Part shown: positions 18,087 to 25,816 of the stretch, in pieces
How positions within the stretch are numbered: the first letter of the stretch is position 1
Layout: each line of letters starts with the position of its first letter
Origin: Pyxidicoccus trucidator
Lineage (GTDB): Bacteria > Myxococcota > Myxococcia > Myxococcales > Myxococcaceae
Assembly: GCF_010894435.1 (NCBI RefSeq)
Contig: NZ_JAAIXZ010000004.1
Span: 544,300 to 608,299 of the forward strand
DNA length: 64,000 nt
Direction of reading: 5' to 3'
Position numbers and translations under genes: made by a program
Notes under the pieces: generated by a model
Told to the model about the DNA's origin: nothing
Databases searched by the model: none
Seen by the model: only the letters and a program-made list of their open reading frames with translations

Positions 18087-18746
18087 CTAGCGCTTCTTCG
18101 GCTTGTCCTTCTTCGCGCCGGACTTGTCCGCCTTGGCGGAGGTCTTTTCCGGCTTCGCGGCCGGCTTGCTCCGGCTGGCGCGGACCTCCTTGGCCAGGGC
18201 GGAGGCGCGCGCGAGTCCCTTCGAGCCCGTCGCCAGCGCCGTGCCCACCACGCGCCCGAGCAGGCCCTGCTTCGGCGCGGCCGTGACGCGCTTCTTCGGG
18301 GCGCTGGTGCGCTCGGACGTCGGCTCCGCGCGCTTCGCCGTCTTCTTGCGAGCCGTCGCCGCCTTCGAGTGCTCCGCCGTGGCCGACTTCGCCGCCTTGC
18401 CCGCCGGCTTCGCACGAGCCGTCTTCCCGGTGCGCGCGGGCTTCGCGGAGGACTGGCCGGTGGCCGCCTTGCGGGTGCCCGACGGGCGCTTCTTCGCCGC
18501 GGCGCTACGGGCCTCCTTCTTCGCCCGGGCCGCGCGGCGCTCCTGGAGCCGCTTCACCGTCTCCGAGTGCGCCATCCCGTAGTGGATTTCACCCTGGTGC
18601 GCGCCGAGGCCGGAGTCCAGCTCGTGCAGCTCGCTCTTCAGCGGCTTCTGCTTGTCCTCGTCGTTGCCGAGTCGCTCCGGCGTGCCGATGGCGCTCTGCT
18701 GCGACTTCTTGGATTGGAAATGGTCGAAACTGTAGGTCCTGGGCAT
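18087..18746 (-). CDS. Lys/Ala-rich histone H1-like basic protein
   Basis: The 219-residue protein has an N-terminal non-repetitive head (MPRTYSFDHFQSKKSQQSA, about 60 residues) followed by a long low-complexity Lys/Ala/Pro/Ser tail with KKRP, AKPA and KPKKR patches, resembling histone H1-like and AlgP-like bacterial tails. Such tails bind DNA or RNA non-specifically; a nucleoid role is inferred, not shown. The start follows AAGGAGAG. Low-complexity tails make family assignment unreliable. Confidence 0.72.
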   Translation of the reverse strand: MPRTYSFDHFQSKKSQQSAIGTPERLGNDEDKQKPLKSELHELDSGLGAHQGEIHYGMAHSETVKRLQERRAARAKKEARSAAAKKRPSGTRKAATGQSSAKPARTGKTARAKPAGKAAKSATAEHSKAATARKKTAKRAEPTSERTSAPKKRVTAAPKQGLLGRVVGTALATGSKGLARASALAKEVRASRSKPAAKPEKTSAKADKSGAKKDKPKKR

Positions 18747-18966
18747 CCCGCTCTCCTTGTGTGCCGCGCGCGCGTTCGCGCGCTTTCCGCACAAGGTAGG
18801 AACCCTCCGCGCCAGTGGGCAGGTGTCCCGGGCGACCTGATGGCCCCGTGTTGCGTGAGTGCGGACACTCGGAGCCGGGAAGAAGGCTCCGCGCGCGGGC
18901 GCTCTGTCGGGAATCAGAAGCGTGGGCACCACACCGGCCGCCGTGCGTGCCATGTTCCCGCCCATC

Positions 18967-19572
18967 ATGAGCAAGCGCGACAAGCCGCAGGAATCGGAGC
19001 TGGTGGCCGCCGCACAGGCCCTCGACGAGGGACTGGAGCGCTTCGAGGCCCTGTCCGAGCAGCTCCAGAAAGCTCCCCTCCAGTCCGAGAAGCACCTGGA
19101 GCGGGCCTCCGCCACCCTCAAGAGCCTGGCCGACATGGACGACCAGCTCCGCCAGCGCGTCACCGCGCTCGTGGGCGCCATCTCCCGGGTCCGCGACAGG
19201 CAGCAGGCCCAGGCCGAGGCCGTCCACCAGCGCGCCCAGGAGCTGCAGGCGCGCACCGAGGTCTTCAAGGACTTGCTCGTGCGCTACGGCAACATGGGCC
19301 AGAGCGCGGGCGAGCTGAACGTGCAGATGCAGCAGTTCGCCCAGCAGCGCCAGCAGGCGAAGACGCCCGAGGAGAACGCCGCGCTGGCCACCACCTTCCA
19401 GGCGCTCCAGGACCGCATGGCCCAGGTGGCGATTGAAGCCGAGGACCTGTCCAAGGCGGCGGACGAGAAGGAGTTCCACGACATCGCCCGGCAGGCGGAC
19501 TCGCTGCGCCAGCAGCTCCTGTCCGCGCGCAACAAGATGGGCCTGCTCCAGAAGAGCTTCAGCGCGAGCTGA
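18967..19572 (+). CDS. Coiled-coil protein of unknown function
   Basis: A 201-residue, almost wholly helical, Gln/Glu/Ala/Leu-rich protein with heptad patterns (for example LEERFEALSEQLQ-like segments and QMQQFAQQRQQ). No signal peptide or membrane segment. The ATG at 18967 (MSKRDK) is preferred; another ATG lies at 18952. It converges with the DUF2203 gene 21 bases away. I do not recognise a functional family. Confidence 0.7.
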   Translation: MSKRDKPQESELVAAAQALDEGLERFEALSEQLQKAPLQSEKHLERASATLKSLADMDDQLRQRVTALVGAISRVRDRQQAQAEAVHQRAQELQARTEVFKDLLVRYGNMGQSAGELNVQMQQFAQQRQQAKTPEENAALATTFQALQDRMAQVAIEAEDLSKAADEKEFHDIARQADSLRQQLLSARNKMGLLQKSFSAS

Positions 19573-19593
19573 GCGTCCCCCGGCCTCGCGCCC

Positions 19594-19995
19594 TCAGCTG
19601 AGGTAGGTGGGCGCGAAGTCGTCCGGGCTGTCGATGGGGCGCCGTCCCGCGAAGCCCTCCTGCAGCTCGTGCCAGTGCGTGACGGCCGGCTCGCCGAAGC
19701 GCCAGCAGAGGTACACCGGGTCGTCCCCCCGGTGCGCGCGGAAGTCCACCAGCCCGTCCGCGCCCTTGATTTCCAGGCCCATCTCCTGGAGCTGGAGCAG
19801 CTCTTCGCGGATGCGCTCCAGCAGGACGTCCCGCTCCTCGCGCAGCGTGTCCAGGTGGACGTCGCTGGTGCTCTCCCGCGAGCTCAGCGTGTCGGCGAGC
19901 TGCTGCGCCCGCTCCACCCATGGGCGGACGCGCTCGAAGGTGCGGGTCAGCAGCGGCACCAGCCCGTTGGCTTCTTCCACGCTGAAGTAGCGCAT
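19594..19995 (-). CDS. DUF2203 family protein
   Basis: A 133-residue protein with the DUF2203 pattern: it begins YFSVEEAN, has a long helical middle (LREERDVLLERIREEL), then the conserved end segment GADGLVDFRA, DPVYLCWRFGE and HWHELQEGF. The family is widespread in Myxococcota, Deinococcota and cyanobacteria, with unknown function. The ATG at 19995 is preferred over one 33 bases upstream because the conserved region begins there. Confidence 0.85.
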   Translation of the reverse strand: MRYFSVEEANGLVPLLTRTFERVRPWVERAQQLADTLSSRESTSDVHLDTLREERDVLLERIREELLQLQEMGLEIKGADGLVDFRAHRGDDPVYLCWRFGEPAVTHWHELQEGFAGRRPIDSPDDFAPTYLS

Positions 19996-20073
19996 GCCCC
20001 CGGAGCATGCCGCCTCCGGGCCTCCCACCGCTACTGCCTCGCGGCACGGGCGGGCCCCGCTGCTTCGTTCTGG

Positions 20074-20925
20074 TCAGCCGCGCATCAGGGAAGTGAGGTT
20101 TTCCGCGAGCCAGCGCTGGGCGGAGTCGCGCAGGGGGAAGGCGGCCTCGCGCTCGGAGAAGGCGGGGGTGTGCTCGGGGGCGCAGCGGCCGGCGGCGTCC
20201 AGCGGCGCCTCGTCCGGGTCCGCGAGGTCCGCGTGCAGCATGGCGTGGAAGACGAGGTAGTCCACCACGAAGGCCGGCACGTGCGGCCGGTCCAGCGCGG
20301 GGTGGATGCGAATCTCGCGGAGCCGGACGTCGTAGCCGCCCAGGTGGATGCTGCGGCGCCGCGCCCGGCCGGGCTTGCGCGCCCAGCCGACGTCCACGCG
20401 CACGCGGCCATCGAAGTACGTGGAGTTGAGGCGGGCGGAGAGGGCGCTCAGGTCGAAGCAGCGGCCCCGCGCGCGCAGGGGCTTGCCGGGGCGGCGCTCG
20501 CGGCGCACGAGGCTCCGGCGGGAGCGGGCGTAGGTCTCCAGCACCTCGCGCGCGTCGGCGTCGTTTCGTCCCGCGTAGCGCGCCATGGCCTGGACGACGG
20601 GGTCCGGAGCGCCGAGGAAGAGGTGGTGTGCGCGCAGGCGCAGTCCTTCCGGGCCCCGACGGAAGCTCACCAGCGTGGCGCGGTTGTCCGTGAGCCGCAG
20701 GTGGACCGGCGCGCCCAGCTGTGAGGACAGTCGCCGGGCCAGGTCCGCGGCCTGGGGGAGCGCGTCCTCACGCATGGGCAGCCGGTGCTGGACGGCGGGG
20801 CTCGCACGTGGCGCGGCCTCGACAGGCGTGGGACGGGTGGTGCCCTCAACGCGTGCGGGACGCTCAGGACGCGCGGGGGCCAGAGCGTCGAACAGCGCCA
20901 GCTGCGAGGGTGGGTGCGAGTCCAT
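20074..20925 (-). CDS. SprT-like fold protein with degenerate zinc motif (HAMLH)
   Basis: The second half of this 283-residue protein follows the SprT-like metalloprotease layout: LNSTYFDGRV, a Trp strand (VDVGWARK), a Ser/Gly strand (SIHLGGYD), IRIHPALD, then the helix VVDYLVFHAMLH. In active members this helix carries HExxH; here residues 227-231 read His-Ala-Met-Leu-His, so the catalytic Glu is replaced by Ala (codon GCC). A later acidic or His ligand is not obvious. The N-terminal 50 residues are Pro/Arg/Ala-rich. It may be a catalytically dead paralogue or a DNA-bound scaffold; SprT relatives act on DNA-protein crosslinks. Confidence 0.65.
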   Translation of the reverse strand: MDSHPPSQLALFDALAPARPERPARVEGTTRPTPVEAAPRASPAVQHRLPMREDALPQAADLARRLSSQLGAPVHLRLTDNRATLVSFRRGPEGLRLRAHHLFLGAPDPVVQAMARYAGRNDADAREVLETYARSRRSLVRRERRPGKPLRARGRCFDLSALSARLNSTYFDGRVRVDVGWARKPGRARRRSIHLGGYDVRLREIRIHPALDRPHVPAFVVDYLVFHAMLHADLADPDEAPLDAAGRCAPEHTPAFSEREAAFPLRDSAQRWLAENLTSLMRG

Positions 20926-20995
20926 CCGCCGTCAAAGGTAAGCCTCTCGACGGAAGGTTTCCAGGTGGATGGCCGCCCGCCTGACGGGTAGCAGG

Positions 20996-21061
20996 GCGTC
21001 CTGTTCACTTATGTCGGGGGTTTTGCGCCGCGAAATGTCCCGACATTCCCGAACAGGGCGC
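20996..21061. repeat. Nested inverted repeat upstream of the SprT-like gene
   Basis: The outer arms, 11 bases ending CCTGTTC (to 21006) and beginning GAACAGG (from 21051), match at 10 of 11 positions. The inner arms ATGTCGGG (21011-21018) and CCCGACAT (21039-21046) are perfect, with 20 bases between. Between outer and inner arms only 4 bases per side differ. It lies 70-135 bases upstream of the SprT-like gene and about 90 bases past the PhoX-like gene, so it could be an operator, a terminator or paired ends of a lost small transposon. Confidence 0.5.
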
Positions 21062-21149
21062 CACCCGGACGCTCCGGGCCGGGGCTCCCGGCTCGGTCCG
21101 AAGGGGTGGGTGAGCGCGGGGCCCGGTCAGCTCAGGGGCCGCCCGTGAA

Positions 21150-22310
21150 TCAGGCAGCCTGGGTGCGGAAGGGGCCCGTCACCTCGTAGGTGATGCCCCG
21201 TCCGTCGGTGCCGCGCTGGGAGCTGATGTAGAGGCGCCGGCCATCCGGGCTGAACGCCGCGCCGGCCAGCTCCGAGCGCGAGTGCCCCACCACCTGGAGG
21301 AAGGGCGACACCTTCCGCTCCGGCGTGAGGAGGCAGACCTGCATGTCGTCCCCGTCCTCGCAGACGAAGAGCTCCCGGGCGCGCGACACGGTGACGTTGT
21401 CCACGCCCGCCAGCGGCGAGCCGGGGTAGCGCGCCGCCTCGTAGAGCACCTCCAGCCGGTGGGTGAGCAGCGTGAGCGCCCAGACGCGGTTGTCCCGCTT
21501 GGTGGTGAAGTAGACGACCCCGTCGTCGTACCAGCAGCCCTCGCCGCCGCGGAACACCGTCGTCTCCTTCGCGGCCGGTTGCGCGGAGGCGGGGGCCTCG
21601 GGCGACACGGGCACCCACTCCACCTTCGCGCCCTGGTGGATGTCTCCCAGGACGCGCGCGGCCTCCAGCGTGCCCGTCTCCAGCGAGGGCCACTTCGCCG
21701 GGGTGAAGCGGTAGAAGCGTCCGCTCTGCGTGTCCTCGGTGAGGTACAGGCGCTGGCCCAGCGGGTCCGCCGCCACGGCCTCGTGGGTGAAGGCGCCCAT
21801 CGCGGGCCTCGCCACGCCCTGGCCCGCGCGGGACGGGTCGCATTCCCAGACAAGGCCCCGGGAGTGCTCCTCGCAGGACAGCCACGTGCCCCAGGGAGTG
21901 AGGCCGCCGGCGCAGTTGACGTCCGTGCCCGAGAGGATGCGGTACGCGTCCGTCACCTCGCCATCCGGCCCGAAGCGCACCGAGGACACGCCGCCGTTCG
22001 GCGACGCCTCGCTGTTGGACGCGTACACCCAGCCGCCATCCGGCATGGTGAAGCAGGCGCCGCCATCCGGAGCCATGTGCCACGCGTAACGCGTGCCCGG
22101 CACCACGTCCCCGCTGCGGGCGATGACGCGCGAGGTGAAGCCCGGGGCCAGGAGCAGGCCATTGGCATCCGGAGCGTTCGCCAGCGGGCCGTAGGGGCCG
22201 GGGCCCGGCTGGGGGGCCGTGGCGTAGACGTTCCGCCAGAAGCCGAGGCTGCCCAGGGCGAGCGTGCCGCCTCCGAGGGCGGTGAGGCGCAGGAAGTGAC
22301 GGCGTTGCAT
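21150..22310 (-). CDS. Tat-exported PhoX-like (DUF839) protein
   Basis: The 386-residue protein starts with a twin-arginine-type signal (QRRHFLRLTALGGG), consistent with export of a folded cofactor-containing protein. The body is a beta-propeller of the DUF839/PhoX type: NCAGGLTPWGTWLSCEE is the strongest match to the family (the segment that includes metal-binding residues), followed by THEAVAADPLGQRLYLTED and later YDDGVVYFTTKRDN. PhoX members are calcium/iron alkaline phosphatases, but many DUF839 proteins have no shown activity, so phosphatase function is possible, not certain. Its start at 22310 is fixed by the Arg-Arg motif. Confidence 0.85.
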   Translation of the reverse strand: MQRRHFLRLTALGGGTLALGSLGFWRNVYATAPQPGPGPYGPLANAPDANGLLLAPGFTSRVIARSGDVVPGTRYAWHMAPDGGACFTMPDGGWVYASNSEASPNGGVSSVRFGPDGEVTDAYRILSGTDVNCAGGLTPWGTWLSCEEHSRGLVWECDPSRAGQGVARPAMGAFTHEAVAADPLGQRLYLTEDTQSGRFYRFTPAKWPSLETGTLEAARVLGDIHQGAKVEWVPVSPEAPASAQPAAKETTVFRGGEGCWYDDGVVYFTTKRDNRVWALTLLTHRLEVLYEAARYPGSPLAGVDNVTVSRARELFVCEDGDDMQVCLLTPERKVSPFLQVVGHSRSELAGAAFSPDGRRLYISSQRGTDGRGITYEVTGPFRTQAA

Positions 22311-22469
22311 GAGGACGCTTTGTCGCTCAGGTCGAGTCCGCGGGGAAGCCCCTCGCGAGGGACTCGCCAGGTTCGTTGCGGCGCCCCGCGTCAACCCCGC
22401 CCGCAGGGCAGGCAGGGGTTCAGGCCCGGCGCATGGCGAGGTGGAGGCAGGGCGGTGCGAAGGGGCCGG

Positions 22470-22486
22470 GCCGTCAGGGCTCACGG
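22470..22486. repeat. 17-bp repeat of the endonuclease V gene tail (downstream copy)
   Basis: GCCGTCAGGGCTCACGG matches 22542-22558 (GCCGTCAGGACTCACGG), which is the stop region of the endonuclease V gene, at 16 of 17 positions. The copies are 72 bases apart in the same orientation. Confidence 0.5.
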
Positions 22487-22545
22487 CTCAGCCAGCCCAT
22501 GCGCTTCAGCGGGCGTGAGGCGAAGGTCTCTGTTCGCGCCGGCCG

Positions 22546-23040
22546 TCAGGACTCACGGGACAGTCGGTCCACGCGGTTCAGCAGGGTGGGGATGCGCGAG
22601 TGCCCGTGCATGCGACGGACGCAGTCCGCGGCGGTGGCGGGGTCGATACCGACGGCGGTGACGAAGAGGGGACGCAGGCTCTGGCCTCGCAGCACGAGCA
22701 CGGCGGGGCCGGTGGAGTGGTACGCCGTCTTCGCCACGCCGATGACGGGCACGGTGCGGTTGAGCGCCTCGTACAGATGCGCACCCAGGCCGGGCTTGTC
22801 CTCGCCGAGCCACACGTAGCCGTCCACGACGATGGCCTCCAGCGGCTCCTGCACACCGGCGAGCACGCGCAGCAGGTGGGGCAGCTCCCGGCGGTAGAAC
22901 TGGCCGGGCTCGTAGGGCGCGGCCGGAGGGCCCCGGTCGATGAGGTGTGACGCCTCCGTGCCGTGCGTCCATTCGCGGAAGAGGACACACACGGCCACGG
23001 TGACGTCGGGTCGGTAGTCCACATCCAGGCAGGCGAGCAT
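22546..23040 (-). CDS. nfi: Compact endonuclease V homologue
   Basis: The 164-residue protein matches the core of endonuclease V (deoxyinosine-directed DNA repair endonuclease): it begins LACLDVDY (first catalytic Asp), has FYRRELPHLLRVL (catalytic Glu in the FREYP-like segment), IVVDGYVWL (second Asp) and PGLGAHLYEAL followed by VPVIGVAKT, all in the canonical order. It is about 60 residues shorter than the E. coli enzyme, mainly because the N-terminal helices before the first Asp are missing. The start is fixed by AAGGAG five bases upstream. It may act on inosine-containing DNA or RNA; activity with such a short frame is unproven. The stop overlaps the repeat at 22542-22558. Confidence 0.8.
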   Translation of the reverse strand: MLACLDVDYRPDVTVAVCVLFREWTHGTEASHLIDRGPPAAPYEPGQFYRRELPHLLRVLAGVQEPLEAIVVDGYVWLGEDKPGLGAHLYEALNRTVPVIGVAKTAYHSTGPAVLVLRGQSLRPLFVTAVGIDPATAADCVRRMHGHSRIPTLLNRVDRLSRES

Positions 23041-23137
23041 CCAGTCTCCTTGGGGGCGCGGCCCCTCTCGCCGGTGCTGACGTGGAGTCGTCAGGCCGGC
23101 TGACCGCGAGGACTCGACGGCCCGCCCAGGCAGGTCC

Positions 23138-23159
23138 CCGGGGCTCGCGTACGCCCCGG
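23138..23159 (-). terminator. Hairpin after the cytochrome operon
   Basis: CCGGGGC/GCCCCGG, a 7-bp perfect stem with an 8-base loop, lies 40 bases past the last stop of the four-gene operon and 98 bases before the endonuclease V start. Confidence 0.4.
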
Positions 23160-23198
23160 AGACGGTGGGACTCTACCCCGGCCCGTGAGGCCGCGGCG

Positions 23199-23924
23199 TC
23201 ACAGCTCCAGGAACGTGAGCAGCGCGCCGAGGTCCGCGTCGGACAGGGCCTCCACGCTGTATGGAGGCATGTTGCCGCCGACGCCGAAGAACTGGCCGTG
23301 CCGCACCTTCTCGATGACCACCAGCGACGGGGGCACCCCGGGGAACAACTCCCCGTAGTCCGCCGTCACCTCCGGCAGCACCGAGGCCAGCTCCGTCAGC
23401 CGACCCGCGCCCGTGTGGGGCTCGCCGTGACAGTCCTGGCACGCCGCGCGGTACACCTCCTGCCCGCGAGTCCTGTCGCCACGCGCCACCTCGACGGTGT
23501 TCTTCACCACCGTGAAGGGCAGCGGTGGAGCGTCCCGGTTCGGGCTGATGCTCACGAGGTACTCGTAGAGCGAGCGGCTCTGGGGCGAGTCCTCCGGCAG
23601 CGGCGCCACGCCGCGCATGAAGTTGACGTAGCAGAAGTTCACCGCGTCCAGCAGGCGCGTCTCGTACCCGCCCCACCACGTCTTCCGGAAGGCCGAGTCA
23701 TACAGCGTGTAGCCCGAGTCCATCCGCCCGGCCGGAGGCGTGAGCGTCGTCGCGTGGCACGTGGCGCACGAGAAGCTGTTGAACGCGCTCTCCGACAGCC
23801 GCGCGTCGTTGAACAGCCGCTCACCGTACTCCGCCGCGGGCACCGGCCCGTCCTCGCCATCGCAGGCCGACGCCAGCACCACCAGCGCAGCGAGCGCCCC
23901 GAGGGCACCACCCACGCGCCTCAT
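23199..23924 (-). CDS. Diheme cytochrome c-type lipoprotein
   Basis: The 241-residue protein has a type II signal (lipobox ASAC at residue 21) and two c-type heme motifs, CATCH (about residue 53) and CQDCH (about 163), so it binds two hemes in the periplasm or at the surface. The C-terminal part has the Met-containing segment GGNMPPYSVEALSD, a likely axial Met for one heme. Its ATG overlaps the upstream gene's stop by four bases (ATGA), showing translational coupling as the last gene of the four-gene operon. Confidence 0.88.
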   Translation of the reverse strand: MRRVGGALGALAALVVLASACDGEDGPVPAAEYGERLFNDARLSESAFNSFSCATCHATTLTPPAGRMDSGYTLYDSAFRKTWWGGYETRLLDAVNFCYVNFMRGVAPLPEDSPQSRSLYEYLVSISPNRDAPPLPFTVVKNTVEVARGDRTRGQEVYRAACQDCHGEPHTGAGRLTELASVLPEVTADYGELFPGVPPSLVVIEKVRHGQFFGVGGNMPPYSVEALSDADLGALLTFLEL

Positions 23925-25171
23925 GGCTGCCCCCGGAGGATGCTCACCGAGTCCGGGAAGATGCCCACCCGCACCGTGCCCACCACCGTGCCCTCGGCCA
24001 GGTCCACCGCGTGCAGTGTGCCCGGACCCTTGTGGTCGCCCTCGCAGACGACGAGCCCATGACGCTCATCCGGCGTCAGCGTCACCTGGTGCGCGTTGAG
24101 GCAGCCGGCCGACGCCAGGTCCACCTCGCGCAGCACGAGTCCCGTCGCCGGGTCGATGACCAGCAGCCCGTCCCCGAGCTGGTAGGGCAGGTACAGCGTG
24201 CGCCCGTCCGAGGTGAAGGCCCCGAACATGGGCGGGCCGCGCAGCCCCTGCACCGTGCGCGTGGCGTCCATGGTCCGCGTGGTGGGGTCGAGCACCTGCA
24301 CCTGTCGGCTGGCCATGGAGCTGACCCACGCCTCGCCCGTGGTGGGCGACAGGGTGAGCGCGTACGGCTCGTGCCGAGGGCTCACCGCCGTGCCCGCGTT
24401 GAGCGCCACCTTCACCTTCTGCACCCCGGGCGGGCTCGTCGTGAGGTCGACCACCGCCACCTCGTCGGACCAGCACGCGACGTACGCCGTGCGCTCGTCC
24501 GCGGACAGGCGCACCGCGTGCGGCGCCGGGCACACGGGCACCATGGCCTTCCGGGTCATCGTCGCCGCGTCGATGATGGCCAGCCGGGCGACCATCTCCG
24601 CCTCGGGGCCGCCCCGCCGCGCCACCTCGGCAATCTTCAAGGTGTCGAAGTGCGTCTGGTACAGCGTGCGCCCGTCCCTGCTGACGATGACGTCACCGGG
24701 GTTGGGGTCCACGCGCACGGAGCCCACCAGCCGGTTGTCCCGCGCATCCAGCTTGAGGCAGTAGCCATCCTCCGAGCCCGAGCCGTGCGTGCCATGGGGC
24801 CCCGAGCCTCCGCCCGGCACGTAGTTGGAGATGCCGACGTAATAGAAGGCGCCATCCGGTGACACCGCCGTGTGGTGCGGCCCCTCCAGCTCGACCGGGT
24901 TGAGCCCCACCGGCACGCGCGCCAGCTCCTTGAAGTCGGGCGTGCCCACGGTGTCCAGCTCGATGAGGCTGAGCGTGTCGTCCAGGCTGTTGGTGATGAG
25001 GATGCGGCCCCCGGGCCCGGGCGGTGGAACGACGGTTCCTTCCGGCCACGGGTCCGGGTGCGCGTACTCGAGGTCCTCGGGCGGCGTCACCCCGTCCTGC
25101 TTCCCCGGGTCCTCGCTGCACGCGGCCAGCGCCAGCGCGAGCGCCGGCACCCACCGGCGGGCCCGCGTCAT
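23921..25171 (-). CDS. YVTN-type beta-propeller lipoprotein
   Basis: This 416-residue protein has a lipobox (ALAAC, residue 18) and repeated propeller blades such as ILITNSLDDTLSLIELD, AVSPDGAFYYVGI, VSRDGRTLYQTH, LSADERTAYVAC, LSPTTGEAWVSS and LTPDERHGLVVC. It contains the segment PHHTAVSPDG with paired His that in related propellers lies near a metal or heme partner. It is coupled by four-base overlaps both to the gene before it and to the cytochrome gene after it, so it probably forms an exported complex with the cytochrome. The substrate is unknown. Confidence 0.85.
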   Translation of the reverse strand: MTRARRWVPALALALAACSEDPGKQDGVTPPEDLEYAHPDPWPEGTVVPPPGPGGRILITNSLDDTLSLIELDTVGTPDFKELARVPVGLNPVELEGPHHTAVSPDGAFYYVGISNYVPGGGSGPHGTHGSGSEDGYCLKLDARDNRLVGSVRVDPNPGDVIVSRDGRTLYQTHFDTLKIAEVARRGGPEAEMVARLAIIDAATMTRKAMVPVCPAPHAVRLSADERTAYVACWSDEVAVVDLTTSPPGVQKVKVALNAGTAVSPRHEPYALTLSPTTGEAWVSSMASRQVQVLDPTTRTMDATRTVQGLRGPPMFGAFTSDGRTLYLPYQLGDGLLVIDPATGLVLREVDLASAGCLNAHQVTLTPDERHGLVVCEGDHKGPGTLHAVDLAEGTVVGTVRVGIFPDSVSILRGQP

Positions 25172-25809
25172 CGGGCGCCCACCACGCGGATGGTGCGCGG
25201 CGCCTCCAGGCGGTACGGGCCCTCGCGGAGCCGGTTCTGCACCAGGTACGCGCTCGTCACCTGGACGGACAGGTCCTGGTCCACGAAGCCACGGAGCGTG
25301 TCCCACGTGGCCGCGTCCAGCTGCCACTCCAGATTCGAGGTGAGCAGCTCCACCGGGCACTCGCGCCCCGGCACCGTCACCTGCACCCAATAGATGTCGC
25401 CGGTGAAGGGCGGCAGGTGCGCCTCGGCCGAGGGGAGAAGCAGGTTCCCCAGCCACGCCAGCATGGAGCGGCCCCCATCGCGCGGGCGCGACGGCGCTGA
25501 CGGAGTGCCCTCGGGTTCCAGGCCCGGGAGCCGCGACGCCAGCGGGGACGTCCACCGCCACGTGGGCGGCGCGTCGATGGAGGAGTACGTCTGTCCCTGG
25601 GCGGGCGACTCCAGCGTCACCGCCTGCGAGCTGTCCGCCGGCTGGCCCTTCGCGTCCACGAGCGTGCGCCAGGCCTCGTCGGTGGCGTCGCCGCCATAGA
25701 GGGGCTCGCCGCACTCCGACTCCGGGTCGTCGTTGTCACAGGCGGGGGCCAGCGCCAGCAGCGCGGCCGAGAGGGACGTCCACAGCAGCTTTCGAGAGAG
25801 GGTCTTCAT
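25168..25809 (-). CDS. Small lipoprotein of the cytochrome/propeller operon
   Basis: The 213-residue protein begins with a type II signal peptide (MKTLSRK..., lipobox LAPAC) and has no family I recognise. It contains a WRWTSPL segment and a beta-rich C-terminal half ending TYRLEAPRTIRV-like, resembling exported carbohydrate- or matrix-contacting domains. It follows the BNR gene by 7 bases and overlaps the propeller gene by 4 bases, so it is surely co-expressed. Confidence 0.75.
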   Translation of the reverse strand: MKTLSRKLLWTSLSAALLALAPACDNDDPESECGEPLYGGDATDEAWRTLVDAKGQPADSSQAVTLESPAQGQTYSSIDAPPTWRWTSPLASRLPGLEPEGTPSAPSRPRDGGRSMLAWLGNLLLPSAEAHLPPFTGDIYWVQVTVPGRECPVELLTSNLEWQLDAATWDTLRGFVDQDLSVQVTSAYLVQNRLREGPYRLEAPRTIRVVGAR

Positions 25810-25816
25810 GAGGTGC

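Noticed and set aside
20996..21061. LexA/SOS box.
   Set aside because: Spacing and arm sequence (GAACA/TGTTC 50 bases apart) do not fit a compact SOS operator.
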